Positions 25,041 to 38,276 of a stretch of 64,000 nt of DNA are shown piece by piece (within the stretch, counting starts at the first letter, position 1; every line of letters starts with the position of its first letter). A program made the position numbers and the translations under genes. The notes under the pieces were generated by a model, which saw only the letters and a program-made list of their open reading frames with translations, was not told the origin of the DNA and ran no database searches. The DNA lies in the NCBI GenBank assembly GCA_029168955.1, contig JAPDOI010000063.1:2154501-2218500 (forward strand). The letters are read 5' to 3'. This stretch comes from Aplectana chamaeleonis (Eukaryota > Nematoda > Chromadorea > Rhabditida > Cosmocercidae).

Positions 25041-28000
25041 AATAACAACTATGGCGAATGACTGACTGTCTCTGGTTCAACATAGCCATTCGTTCTGTCT
25101 CAAAAGAAACCACTTTAAAGAATACAGCGTTGAGATCGTCGTTCACGATGGATTTCGTTTTGAGTTTTCCTTATATAATGAGAGCTCTAGTACCCTATAT
25201 AACACCTACTTAAAAAAACCGCAAAAAGCCACTGAAAAAAGTGCTTAGACCAACAATCTCACGATCAAACAAGGTTCATCTTTCTTTTAAATGATTTGTG
25301 GAAAGGTTAAACGTTGTGTGTAGAAAAGTTATTCTTTACGTAATGGTTCAGTGTACTCAATCAACTTCCCATGAATTGCACTGTATCAATTGTTGATCAT
25401 TTACTTATATTATGGCTGACAGCAATTTGTGCCAGATGACTGACGGATGGCCGGCATTCAACCACATTTATCTTCGGAATGAGACGTTTTTAATCAGACA
25501 AACTGCCCCTATTCTCTTAAGTGAGCCCAGAAAATCATTCGAACCGGAAAAACGATTAGTGGTTTTTGATGCGAACGATTCTTTCAATTTTGATCAACTC
25601 GCAAAATAATCTTCTATGGCTGACCACTTTGCTGCTTGTAACGCCCTGACTCATATAACCGAAAAATCCTTTACATACAACAGTCTCGAAGAAACAACTC
25701 AAGTGATAATACCCGTTCAGGTTTCGAGATTGTGTCCGAAGAGGCTCAAAGACAAATGCCAGAGCAGGGAATTCTTTCGCAGTTGTTTGATTTTGAGATG
25801 TTGATGCACTCAGATGTGGGTATATCTTCTTTGTAGCCACGAAGCTGGAGATGTCACTGGTGGAGAAAATGTCCTCGAAAAGTTTGGATTCCTTCACTGG
25901 CCCACTGACTAGCGTTGTTGATATCTCTAGGACAAATGGAGAAGTGCGAGGTCTCGTGGGCGAGACTAATATAGCCCTACCATAGGTTGAGAAAGACTAG
26001 CATAGTCCTACCATAAGTCGAGAGCGCTTCGGCTTGTGCACTCTAGATTTGCTCACGTTTCACATATGCGCTGTCACACGATTTTTGGATGGTTTTTACC
26101 GTAACTGCAGTTCAACGTCGCAGTGCCCGTTATGGTATGTTTACACAAGGTGCTGAGTTGATCGCAAAACGCTTGGCTCCGGGCAAGATTGAACCAGCAT
26201 ATCCCTTTTCCGGGGACTGCATGAAGAACCTCAATTCCATAGTGCCTTGGAAGCTTTCGAGGCTGATCTGCTACAGTTTTCTGGTTGTGCTCGGCATTAT
26301 TTGTCAGAACATCGTTCTCGTAACATCTTCACACCAGAGATAGTGTTTCCCTTTTGAAGCATGAGCAACTTGTAGGGCTTCCAGGGTGAGTTCGACAGCA
26401 GAAAGCTTTGATACCGACGGTAAAGCTCTACAAAGTGGATGAACTGGTGCTCCTGAGAGCTTGCCTTCTGGGGATTTTCAACTGTGTCACGCATTGCGAT
26501 GGTCAAAGCTTGGTTTCATTGGTGAAATAATTCAAAACAATGGAAAAAATCTGAAATTGTTTGGTATTTCACATTGCAAGAAACATATCCTCCATGGAAA
26601 ACACCCTTGTTTTTTATTTTTGCTCCAAAAGTTTAGAGTTTCTATCCCTCCCCTCACAACTTCCAGATTTTCCAAAACTTTCACGTCCTACATGTTTTCG
26701 GGCCAGACAACACCCGCCTGATCCTGACCCCACGCATCAAGGAAATGAATGTTTTATCGAAAAGTGTCGTTTAAAGTAGATTGCAGTGATTTTCCGGAAT
26801 TTTTTTTTGGCGTATAGTGTTTACTGATAGACATAAACGTATCTCTCCGGAGTCGGAGAGAGCAGTGTCCAACAACATACACGAACCTCGCTAGCCGTTT
26901 TGTGATCAACGGTGTGTGAGCTTAGACTTACATGAGCTAACATCCCACGACTTCGATGACAAGGACAAGTGTGCCTATCAGTCGGTCAGCTGTTATGGAT
27001 CAAGCACTCAGGGAAGAGCAAAGCAGGTAATCAAGCACTGGTGTTTTCCACAAATTGTCTACATCCAACTGTGCACTCAGACGTTGAGATGGTCGATGAT
27101 GTCCCGACAGAGAGCATCATTCAAGCAGTTGGGATAATTTGAAGTCCATAGCACTACAAGGACGAGCTCATGTTTTTATTCTGTGGATGGCCCATCTATC
27201 CGCTGACATTAAAGACGCAGTTCAAGCTCAGGGACGAAATCTGAGATTTATACTCAGTTGTGAAGTAGACCCACCCTCAAGAACACCTGCTAAGTGCAAG
27301 CTCTCGAATCCTCCGAATAAGCGACCTATAGGAGGAAGCCCTCCCTGGGCGCCCACATAAGGAATCCACTTTGGCATCTTTCGAGCTCAACAGTGGCGAG
27401 ATGATCGATGGTTTCCGATCAATAGCCCCGTTCTTTCCTTCACTCTTAACCCCTATCTTTGTTCAGGTAGGCTCGCATACATCGGTTAAAAATAATTGAA
27501 GCTACCAGCCTCGGAAAACTCGTCCACTAAACTTCCGCAGTTAAATTTTTAAGGGGCCATGATTCCGTTCTAAAGTGGTCTTCAAAAATTCCAGAGACAC
27601 CATTGAAATCAGCGTGGTACCATTTTCAAGTAAGATAAAATGCAGAAAAACGATTTTGATGTTGGACCGTGCCTTAGAGGGCCTGAACTCTCCTGCTTTC
27701 GGAAGGGGAGAGAAACGCCGGGTTGGTGTGAAGTTTTTGTTGGTGGTAAATTGGGCGCGGACTAGTTCTCCGGAAACGGTGAAGGAACTTTGTCAAAAGA
27801 TTTTCAGCAGCTGTATTTTGAAGTTTTGAGCAACCATCTTGTATAGCACTGGATCTTGTCAGAAAAAGAGCCCTTAGAGACGCGTTCAAATCCGAGGTTC
27901 GAATCGAAAGAAAGGTCAGACTTTTCCCGCTTGCGCTCGCTCAGCGATGATCCATAGGTATGCGAATTGACAATGCCAGCCTTGAAGCATCCCCGGACTG

Positions 28001-28304
28001 TCATCGTCTCAGCTTCGATACCCGCAAACAATTTTGAAGGAATCCCTAGCTCTGGCGTTTGTCTTTGAATCTTTTCGAAGACAGCATTCGCCCTCAAAAC
28101 GGGTGATAACACCTAAATTGTGTTTTGTCGACACTGTTGTATGTGTCACATGAGTCCGGAAGGAGCAAGCAGCGGAGATGTCAGACATAGAAAACTGAAA
28201 GTCAAGGTAATCAAGATTGACTTTCCTTTCAAAAGAAGATTTTTGGGCAGAACGAATGACTATGTTGTACCTCACTGACAGTCAATCATTTCCAGTAAAT
28301 GTTA
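25041..28304. other. A'-B' intergenic region
   Basis: Counterpart of 6451-9809, with the same inverted arms (about 25615-26050 and 28230-27850) and only short, non-conserved frames. No gene is called. Confidence 0.5.
27213..27674. mobile_element. TTAA-type MITE in copy 3
   Basis: It starts AGACGCAGTTC after TTAA (27209-27212) and ends GGACCGTGCC just before TTAG. It carries the family's internal motifs and is longer than its counterpart at 8712, which has lost about 140 bp. Confidence 0.6.
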
Positions 28305-28470
28305 TGAAAGCAGTCCGTGTCAGTGGAAGTACAATCCAAGTGTTTGGTGAGGCATGTGTTTATTACACTATTACCATTACCGATTTTGGATTCCCAGACA
28401 GCCAGGTGACCAACTAAAAGTGCTCGAATAGAAAGACCGGCATAAAAGAGCCTGCCATTATCTACAGAGC
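28305..28470 (+). promoter_or_regulatory. Promoter of the B' gene
   Basis: CAGTCCGTGTCAGTG (about 28308-28322), CCAGACAGCCAGGT (about 28394-28407) and ATAAAAGA starting at 28442, exactly 29 bp before the ATG. Confidence 0.7.
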
Positions 28471-31400
28471 ATGTTCGACATGACTTCTGTCGTTTTCCTG
28501 CTTGTGGTAGGTGTCTAACTGCTTCTTACTCTATGTGCCTTGAGAGGTGACTGATTTCAGGTGCTGTGTGCGCAGTTTGGCAGAATCGCGGCTGGTGAGT
28601 GTTTGACATTTTTAGAGAAATTCCGACTGACACGCAGTCCGGGTGGACTTTTTTTGGGAGGGCGTCAGAGGGGGACAATTTGAGTGCTGCAGTGAGGTTA
28701 AATTAAGGCAAGTTGCGCTACACAGGTTGATGCTAAAAGCGTTCTGTCGCCGAAGCTGCGTGTCTTTGGAAGCGGCTATAGTAGGTAAATGTCTAAGCCA
28801 CTAACGACAACTTGTCTCTACGGTGGGACTCGTTATTCGGAAAACAAGTTCTTAGCCGTGACAATGATTTCGCAAAACTTTATATGGTCGATTTACTGAC
28901 ATACCCAACACTCGACAACAACATCCGTGGCTCCACGTTTCACACACTCTGTGCAAGAGCGCAATTCCTATGATGATGGCCGCGTGCGTACGCTGCTCTA
29001 TCCCTCTCCCATTTTTTTGCCGTATCTTCCTCTTTCTTCTTCAAGGTCAGCTATGGATCAAAAGAACTCTCAGAAACGTAGCAAGCTTGGGCTTTCCTGT
29101 GAGCACCGCGGGTTGAATGAGGGAAAACCGCTGCAAATATTTCAAATTTTGATTTTTTGAACACCTTTTAGCTATTTCTGTAGCTGAATTTCCGGTTTCT
29201 GATTAAGAGGTTATCCTTCAAATCGTATTCGATCAGTCTTGGAACGCTCCACTATCATCATTACTGCGTCAGAATATCGATGTTTGGCCCTTGGCCTGAT
29301 TTCAGCTGCTCCCGTTCTTATTTCATGTTGGTGTTTCCACGAAAAGGAAGAGTTTCAAAAGCTTCAACCCTGGTACTGCCCATATCTGGCCAACAGCTGC
29401 ATGTCGAGCGCAGAAACAGGAAAAAATTCGCTTCCATTGGCGGGCCGTAATAGAAAAAACCACAGGCGATATTTCGTGCGATCCAAGCGGTCAGCCCAAA
29501 TCAGGCCAGGGGTGAGTGGGTCAAGATGATGAGTGCCCTGTTAGGATGTGCTTTCAGAGATTGGTAAGACAGAAGATCTTTAGAGAAACGATGATTGTGC
29601 ACTTGACTAATCAAAATTTCAAAAAAATTGAATATGTTTATACTGAAGTATTCGAATTTTTAGTATGATTTGGAAGTGTTTCGGCTATATTCGGATTTTG
29701 AATGCTATTCGAAAACCAAAGTTCTGGAATTTTAAATGATTCAGAATTAGAAAAATCATCCTAGTACTTCTCTAATGATACAATGCGGTCCGAGATATTT
29801 TATATACTGACGGGAATATGAGCTACTTTTGTTTTTCAGGTGATCTCCCATTCGGCAATGAAGCGGATGCACTCAGATCGAGATTCGAAGTGCTTCACAA
29901 TAAGATGCGAATTTTAGTAGCCAATGGTGAATTGACCTTAGGGAACAAGACCTATGGTCCCACGTCGGATATGTTTAAAGTGGTAAGTTTCCGGTGATTC
30001 CAATACACTCAGAGCACTAGAAACATGCGGGCAGAAGCTTGTTAAAACACAATAAATTCATCTATTTAGGCAAACACGAAAGTCTAACGGAAAAATAGAA
30101 GTGAAAGAGTATTGTGGAAAATCCTTGATTATTTCCCTCAGGTCTGACATCATAAGAACGTCTGTTTCGGGGAATCTAGCCGACAAAGTTCCTGCGGACC
30201 ATATGACCGGGGATGGGAACTCTTTACACACACAGGAAGGAAATGTCCCGTTCTCGCAGTTCGACGTGTCAGAGTGATGGTCGTAATGTTTTGCAGACGC
30301 ATGGGAGACGGGGAAAAGCCGTGTTCCGTCCAATTACGCGCGCCGCTCAACCCCCGTTTCCCCACCTCTATTGCGGCAGGAATAGATTACGACCATCATC
30401 CGATACGTCACGCTACTCAATTCAAGCGAAGTGGTTCCGAGTGGAGTTATAACAACAGAAGGCTAGACAACTCCTCTCTTGGATTTTCGTAAGCAATCCC
30501 AGAATTCGTTAGAAAATTAATAGTCATTCACATCGCGCTCCAACCTGAGGAAAGCATCAGGAACGATACCTATTTCTCTGTTCATTGTCCGATGTGAGTG
30601 GTGCAAAACAGTCATAGCCTTCAATAATAATTATTTCTAATGGTACTGCTTCGCCGTTCTGGAACCCCGACAACATGACCCCATGCGAAAGTTGTTCAAG
30701 ATTGGGCGCAGCATTCATGCGACTTCGTGTCGGTCCCCGACTTCATGATAGGCTCACTGAACCGGTTCCTTCACTGATCCGTCCCAGCAAAGATTTTCAC
30801 AGAGGGCACTATCAGAGGTGAGAATAGGTGCCTGCAGACCACAACTGCGCTCCGTCAGAAACTGCATCAGATGAGTGGACTGTTAAAGGTGCCGTCCCCC
30901 GATTTTTAGTCACAGATTCGAGATATGGGATTTCTATAAAGTTGTGCTGGCACCCGTCAGTGGGTGAAATCCTCACCTGGGTGCTAATTTCTTTCAACCT
31001 TCACCCCTTATGAGAACAAGCTCGAAAAGACCCACGCGCTCAACTCGCGACTCCGGAAAAAGCACAACTATAGCAAACTTGGTGCAGTTCCCCGTGTTGT
31101 CATCATGGGGTAGATCTCAGATACCATCATATAGCGCAGAGCGGCAAATTTGGAGCAGAAGAGCTCAAGTTTTCCCTGGTTTACAATATTGATGTTTTTC
31201 CCGAAAAGATAGGACAAAAATCGACAAACACACACTCTCGAATGTTAGGATTTCATTCATATTTTTGATTATGTATATATAGGTTTGCGTTAACAGTGCT
31301 AATTTTTGAAGCCTATATTTTCAACGACGAAAGATAAACGATTAACAACCAACGAGGGTTTTGGCCGGTTTGAATGACTAACGACTGACAAATTACAAAA

Positions 31401-32184
31401 TCTCTATTACGCACATCCCTGGTGCTAGTGTTACTTACTCCTAGTGGAAAAATGTAAAAGAACACTTCTTCATGCCTCCATTTGCGCGACTTATGAATGT
31501 GGCTCAACGAAAAGATGGCAGAATGATAATTTGTGCTTTTTTCAGCAAGTTCATGATGATCTGATACGGGAAGCTCAGAAAATTCTTAATGATAGACGCG
31601 GCATGGACATAGGGTCGAGAGGCTACAATTATTTCCACAAGTGAATCCAACTTTTCTTACGCGGTAGAGATTTGTTCCTCTAAGTTTGTCTGTCCAGGGT
31701 TTTCCCAGAAGGTAGCGACGTTATCTCGGCGGTGGAGGAAGCAATTAATGAATGGTCTTCTAAAGAAATCAGCCTAAATCAGGTTTGCTTGCTTCTGTCC
31801 CTGAGCTGTTCTGTAACTATCGCTATGATCATCAATTCAGATGATTTTATACCGGTCCTTGGCGTTTGGGTGCGGCAAGAGGATTTCCCTTACGAAAGAT
31901 TCGCAACGACATCTGGAATTCCTTTGCCTTTACAAGGACAGGTTCGAGTACCCGACCTTTTTGTTCAGTAACCAAGCCTAATGTGAATCAGTAATCTTTA
32001 CGTGTGCTAATGATTTTGTCTTCCTTGTTCCAGATATAGAAATTGCGTGGAAGTATATGTTCCTGGCGATCATGCGTGCTTGATTTCGGGAGGTCACGTG
32101 AAATCCTGCTTTGGAATGGGTCCCTCATACTGCAACGAAGCGTACGGTATTTGCATCCATGAAGAGAAGCAAGGCTTGAATTAA
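28471..32184 (+). CDS. B'-type secreted CAP (ASP-like) protein, seven exons, 214 aa
   Basis: Exons 28471-28506, 28561-28594, 29840-29982, 31546-31640, 31698-31782, 31841-31941 and 32034-32184 sum to 645 nt with TAA at the end. The protein is very close to the B gene product (215 aa); the signal peptide is one codon shorter (MFDMTSVVFLLV). It keeps VLHNKMR, DDLIREAQKIL, GYNYF, EEAINEWSS, LAFGCGKR, FLCLY and the four-Cys tail. Exon 7 adds an extra Cys (YRNCVEVY where B has YRNGVKVY). All splice sites are intact, so both B copies are probably functional. As in B, the canonical HYTQ motif is missing. Confidence 0.82.
30480..31421. mobile_element. hAT-like element fragment in B' intron 3
   Basis: Counterpart of 11970-12914. 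It ends TTACGCACATCCCTG at 31421 and lacks the left terminus. It was inherited with the block duplication. Confidence 0.65.
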
Positions 32185-32243
32185 CGTTAACTTCGTTTTT
32201 AATTCGCGGTTGAGATTATTTGACTAAGCGTAATTTTTTTGTG

Positions 32244-32249
32244 AATAAA
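32244..32249 (+). terminator. Poly(A) signal of the B' gene
   Basis: AATAAA about 60 bp after the stop codon, at the same relative place as in the B gene. Confidence 0.7.
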
Positions 32250-32527
32250 GATGAATGCATGCTTCCTGTCCAATCAGTCTAGCACACGCAGGCTTATTAC
32301 AACAAGGCTGAACTCTTAAACAAATTTTTTTAAACGAGGGCAAACGTTGGTCATCGCTCGTATCTATCAAGTAGGAAGCAGAGTTTCCCGATCCTTCAGT
32401 CTAATCCGTTTTATGAAATACCATTGTGTCGCTTATAATTTTTCAACAGTTTGAGACAGTGTAGAGTCAAGAGTAGTTTTCGAAATCTTCGTGAAATTAT
32501 GCATCGAACGATATATTGTGTTCCCAT

Positions 32528-34084
32528 CAGGGCTGTGCGGAAATCTTTTTTAAGACCTTCGGAAACGGAAACGGAAGAAAAACGGCTGAAAAACGCCGGA
32601 AACGGAAATCCGGAAACGGAAACGGAAGAGAACGAAAAAATTGTAGTACGCTTCAATGATCAGTTTCGCCGCTACTCATGATTTGCAAGTGCCCTTCAAT
32701 ATTCTGTGATTTCAATCTACACGCTCACGCACTCGTGGGGTTGCGCTTTGAAACAACAAGCGAAATCGAGTACAAAGAGATTGGCGGCATAATAGGGTAA
32801 GTGCTGCTGCTTTCTCCTATGGTGCTGCTTATAAGTCTGGTCGAGCAGCTCCTCCCCTTGTGTGATTCTTTTGCTGTTGAATTCATCTCCTCTGTTTATT
32901 ATTCTAGTGCGAATGAACAGTGTAGGACCTTGTTCTACGACGGTAAGGGTCCGTTATAAAAGTCGCTATAAGGCGCCCAATCTCGCTGAGAGGGCAGTTG
33001 GCCATTCGAAGTCGGTCCCAGATGGTGATCTCGAGTCACTTCGTGGACATTAAATTTGGGTGCTGAGAAGATCGTCCCCCTTCCTGAACTCGGAAAAAGC
33101 CCCTCTGTGGCGGACATTAGCAAGGTTGCCCTCTTTGCTGAATGCCGTGAATGTGATCGTACCTTACTAGTAACTACCGTAGAGGGTATAATAGCACTAA
33201 ATCTCTCTGGATTCGCCTAACAGGCTGCTGCTAGCTGATAGTGAGGGTTGCGCTTCAGAGCCGACACCGAATTCAGCCCCTCGTCGTAGGCAATAGGTGC
33301 TACTAATTGCAGCAGAGCTGGAAATGAGGAGAGGGCAAAACCCAGTACACGCTGGCAACACATGCTGCTGACAACTAGGGTTGTTGAACTAGATTCCGGC
33401 CATCGAGCGCTATTCTTATTGTGCTAAAGTGCAACCCCACGACTGTATGAGTATAAACTAGAACTTTTCCTCTCCCAAATCACGTTGAGGCGCTCAAAGA
33501 TTTCTGATTCTCGCGCTTCAGTGATATCAAATCAATCCTAGAAAATCATGGGCTCTTCAAACTGAGCTTGCCAATGAAGAGCTCAAAGAGTCAGTAACTC
33601 ACTCATCTTTTGCATCTCTGCGCGCAGTCTTGGCTGGGCATCAGAGTATATCAAACGAATAAAAACTTTCGAATATTCGAACAAACAAATAATTGGAAAA
33701 ATTGACTTTCGAATAATCGAATTATTCGATTATTCGTTTATTCGGTCGAATATTCGTTGACATACTCTAGTGGGCACACGCTGCAGAGGCAAAAAGAAAA
33801 GAGTTCTGACTCTTTGGGCGCCCCATCGGAGGACTAGATTGGAACAGAGGATACCTTCTTTAGCCGGTAAGGTCAAGCCACGCTGGGATCGCCCTATGTA
33901 TCGATAGGGGATTGCAAGCTGTAGGTGCTCTCTTGCGGTCACTATACAGCTTACAGTCTACCTACTACTGTTTTCTTCCGTTCCCGGGCTAAAAAACCCG
34001 GAAACGGAAACGGAACGGAACAGCCCAAAAAGTGCCGGAAATACGGAAACGGAATCGGAAACGGAACACTTCCGCACAGCCCTG
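32528..34084. mobile_element. hAT-like element, 1557 bp, GGAAAC-word subterminal repeats
   Basis: Ends CAGGGCTGTGCGGAA and TTCCGCACAGCCCTG are flanked by GTTCCCAT (32520-32527) and ATTCCCAT (34085-34092), an 8-bp target duplication with one mismatch. Just inside both ends are arrays of CGGAAACGGAA words. No transposase frame is present, so it is non-autonomous. CAG-type termini and 8-bp duplications are typical of hAT elements; the family call is inferred. Short frames inside (for example 33730-33942) show no domain. Confidence 0.8.
33642..33769. mobile_element. 128 bp hAT-like element nested in the 1.56 kb element
   Basis: Ends CAGAGTATATCAA and TTGACATACTCTA are flanked by CTGGGCAT (33634-33641) and GTGGGCAC (33770-33777), an imperfect 8-bp duplication (6 of 8). 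The body is almost entirely TTCGAA and ATTCG words. Confidence 0.6.
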
Positions 34085-34499
34085 ATTCCCATCGCTACTC
34101 GCTCCATAAGCCAGCCACGTCGGTGGAGCATAGAAATCTGCATAGGGTGCTCTCGCCTCTACTGTAGGATAAATGCCGAACCGAAGAAAACGCCAGTGTG
34201 GTATGCCTGCTGGTTGACATGACCAACCCAACCGTTCATCACGTCGAATCAATAGCTAATGCCATGGTATCATACCGCACTGGCGAATTTTCCTGTTCGG
34301 CATTTCGCGTTTACACTCGCCTCTATGGGGTAAACGAGAGACACAGAGTTCTACGCCAACAATAGGGCTCGGCCCCACCGACCTGTCTCGGTTATGGAGC
34401 TAGTGCTAGTGAAGTCGAGAGCCCAATATACTGTTCTATGGAGAATTGTACGGAGTTTTCAAAGACAACCTTCACCATGACCTTATCTCTAACGCTTGG

Positions 34500-34980
34500 A
34501 GAGTTATGAGCGTTGTTTTGTAAAATGAATTAAGCTGAAGGAACGAAAGAATATTTAGTCGACGCAGAATTGAGTGACAATTTTGAAAACAACCTTTACC
34601 AAAGTCTACCTTTAAGCGTAAACAGGCCATAAACGAAAAACCGATGGCCTCAGGCGAAAAAAATGCATTTTATAAACTGAAATCAGCTGAAAGAATGAGA
34701 GCGTATTTTTTTTCGAACTAAAAATTCTAGTCGAGACAGACTTCAATGAAGATTTTAAAAACGACTTTCCACAAAGGTCCATCTCTGAATGTAGAAAAGT
34801 TATAAACCGAAAGTCGCCAGCGTCAGGCAAGAATGCATTTTATAAATTAAAATGTGCTTGCAGATCGGGGACTTTTTTTTCTCAAACTAGAAGTGCTAGT
34901 CGTTGCAGAATTTTATCTAAATTTCGAAAACAATGTGTACTACCTCCAAGCACAAAAATGTTACAGTCTACCGCAATGGT
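34500..34980. repeat. Diverged tandem repeat, ~170 bp unit, about three copies
   Basis: AATGCATTTTATAAA, CTAGTCG..CAGA and AAAACAACCTTTACC-like blocks recur in the same order about every 170 bp. It is non-coding; the minus-strand 72 aa frame at 34612-34830 is incidental. Confidence 0.5.
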
Positions 34981-37900
34981 AAAATGACATGGTGCGGTTG
35001 CGGTAACACACAAAAACTACGGAGGAAGAGGCCAGATTTCTTTATCGATCGAGAGCACAACTGATTTTCTGGGTGAGTTACGGTTTTTCTTTTTTCTTTC
35101 TTGTTTGCTTCTCGTAGTTCTCGTGTTCTCGTAGTTCTCGTGTTCGCTTCTTTTCCCGTAGGAGCGTCTCTGGAGAGGGGCCGTTAAAATTTTCGAAAGC
35201 TTTGGGCACGGACTCACCACCGAGATGGAGGGGTCGTAAGTATTTCGCGGTTTCTGCCAACGGGCTGCTGGACCCTGCTTGAAATGAATGCATGCATTGT
35301 CTAAGGGTCTTCGGGAACAGAGCGCGGACTACCAGAAGAAATGGGCAAAGTTTTAGGTTCATTCAGTAAAATGTAATGAAAAGTGGGTCGGCTCAGTGAC
35401 TAGTGCGCAGAATAGTCTGTGAAAAGTCCTAAGATTCTTGGATCATTACTGCGTGGGTCATAGATGTCTCAATTTAGTAGAGCTGAACGAGTAGCCTGCG
35501 ACACATCCGCGCTTAAACGTTTTCGACTAATCATTCTTCCTTTTTCTGTCCAGTTAGTGATCGGTACACCATGAGACACGCCCACAAGTGCGTCACGCAG
35601 CGCTGTGAATGCGAACGCTGGTCCCAACGTATAAAGTCTTCCTAAGATTTCGCAAAGAGAAAAAAAATTGGAATCGACCGATGGCTGCAGATTGCAGCCG
35701 CTCATCATAGTCGACCACCACGCTGGACCTAAACAGACCTAAACAAAGGCTAGAGCTCCAAATAGTTTGGCGCCCAAAATCGAACAATGCTACCCGGCAA
35801 CGCCTGCGGCACCCATCATGCCTGTGTTAGACAACTGTTCATATCGATCAACCCACTTTCAGCGTTGAATTGTCGCACCGACTGAGCCCCGCGGTATGTC
35901 GTCGATAATACGCCGTCGAACTGCGACAGTCAACAATGCGAAACCAACCCTTCTCTATGCCGCGTCGCACCATTCGGTCAGACAAACTGTGGAAGGGGCT
36001 TAACGGACGCAGTCTCCACAGACCAAAGGGGGGTCACAGAACGTCAAATTCCTAGAAAAAAAACGAGAATTTCTCACATTTCTAGATTTTTCCTTCGATC
36101 TTGAATATTTTTTTCTCGATAACGGCGAAGACAGATGAAACCGAAAAACAGGAAATGCAGGCCCCTCTTGCAGACTACACTTCGACCGAATCGAATGATT
36201 CGAAAAGTCATTAAATTGAAAAAGTCGGCTTCGAATCATTCGAGAGGTCGAATACTCGATTAAGGCGAAATCCCGAATAATTCGGAAAACCGATTATCGA
36301 AAAAATCCGAAAAACGAATTATTCGGGAAACCGAACATTCGAAAAAAGCTAACTTCCAAATTATGTTAACAACAATTGTTCAAAAGGCCAATTTCCGAGT
36401 TATTCGAGAAACCGAATATTTGATTATGTGAGGCTGTTCGCGTAAGAATCTAAATGGATCGCAACAAGTGGTGGGCGGAAGTTCTAAAAACAAAAACAGA
36501 AAACTGAGAAAAGAATATCGAGCTTGTCAGAAAACAGAAAACAAGAAACGGAAAGGCCAAAATGGCCAGAAAGCAAAATTAAGAGCACAGAAAATTTTCG
36601 GAACGTCACCTCCCACGTCTATTTTTTTGTTTTTCTGCCTTTGAGGTTTATATGGTGGACAGATTTATTGTTTCGGCCTGAGCGTTTCAACGACCATCGT
36701 CGTCTTCAGAGGCCTGGAAAGCAGTACTAGTTTGTCATGCGCTCTCTAGACCATCAAGTACTTCCACAGCTCTAGAGTTCCCGACAACCCCTTGAGTCAG
36801 TAACGCAAAAGCTCAGTCAAACAGATCCAGCAACTCACACATCTATCCACTAATAAAGCAGCGCTACGCCTTCTGTTGACGAGGGACCAGTAACGAATCG
36901 ATGGTGCCGTGCGTTGTGCCATGTGATAGTGGATGGCAGGCACGCACACGCACGCGCCGCTAACTGGCCGAATTTAGAGATCGCAATGCGGAATAAACGG
37001 CAAGAAGTCGTTCGTTAAGAAGGGAATTTTAGAACGGCTGTTCATTATTGGGTTCCTGTCGTATATCCACAAAGCCTCCAATGCCTTTCGCGCTGACATG
37101 TCCGTCTCAACTTCCAAAATGCACGTATATACTCACCATCGCCCGAGTCTCAACTTTTTCTATTAAAAGAGTTGAGCATGCGTATAATTTGTATTTTGAT
37201 CATAAATCATAGACGACCTGATATAATCAACCTGAGCCTAGAGAGGGGAGAAAACCCCTACCTGCAGCAAGTTACGATACGAATGAGGTGTGAAATCACC
37301 GCGGGAACGAGATGCCCGGAAACCGCTCAAACATGACCGAATGCAATGCAGGGTTTTCCGAGAACACTGGTAACGTATGTGAGGCAACGACTGTAGTGTG
37401 AAATGATTATGAATTTATTCGAAATTCTGGAAAAATCAAGCGAGGTGTATTTTTCCATCCCGTGTTTGACATGCAATTATCGCTATTCTCGCTCCATCCA
37501 GTCGTCTGCTCAAAGATGAACGACGAAGTTCAGCAATCTGTAAATAACATCGGTTGAATTTTTCTCAGTCTTTTAGCCACTCAGCGACTCATCTTAATGC
37601 GCCGAAGTTGGCAGTTTTTATGATATCTGAATTCACGGAAGAGCACATACTATCGGCATAGATCCTGAAGAGACTTTGCGTTCTCCATTGGTTGTTGGTG
37701 CAAACTCGGTGCACCTGTGTTATAGCGTATGGTACCGAGTTTGCGCTAACCTTCAACTGTGAACGCGAAGCCTCTTTAGGCTCCATGCCGACGTCACAGG
37801 AATTCGGAAATAACAGTTCCCTTTGAAGAAACGAAGAAATATTTCATGAATAAAACCTTCTCGAGTTTTATTATGTGCTATATTTGGAGCAATATTAGTT

Positions 37901-38270
37901 TTATCATAAATGACACGTTTTTCGTATTGTATCAACTGTCAAAATATTAGTGGTAATTTTTTCATCAGCAATGCCGTCACCTCGACCATTAATTTTATTC
38001 ATAATTTGAAAAATATGAAAAATAACGAGATTTCTATAACAAGTTAAAATAACAAGTTACATTTCATAGATATTCTACCTACGAGTCATTCAAATCGCAG
38101 AGCCCTTTCAGTGTGCAGCTAAATCTGACTTCAAATCTGATTTTCGGCGTCTGAACCACATATCCTAGTACCCTCAGAAGCGCTAAGCACGGCCTTGAAG
38201 CAATGCTAACACAAAACTCAAGACAGCAAAGCGCTAATGTGGTGTATCAACACATAGAGTTTGCTTCATA
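34981..38270. other. Intergenic, repeat fragments only
   Basis: Small direct repeat CTCGTAGTTCTCGTGTT at 35113-35146. TCGAA/CCGAAT-word DNA at 36180-36430. CAGAAAA-word DNA at 36480-36610, like that at 46700. A CG/AC-rich stretch at 36940-36960. Frames up to 94 aa on the minus strand have no domain and overlap low-complexity DNA. No gene is supported. Confidence 0.5.
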
Positions 38271-38276
38271 ATTTTA

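Larger units (their letters stand above)
22281..32382. repeat. Segmental duplication, copy 3 (pairs with 3773-13888)
   Basis: Collinear with the first full block. Differences include about 110 bp near 22625-22735 that the other copy lacks, a different short stretch in the A-gene exon 6 region, and many single-base changes. Intron inserts are shared. Confidence 0.85.
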
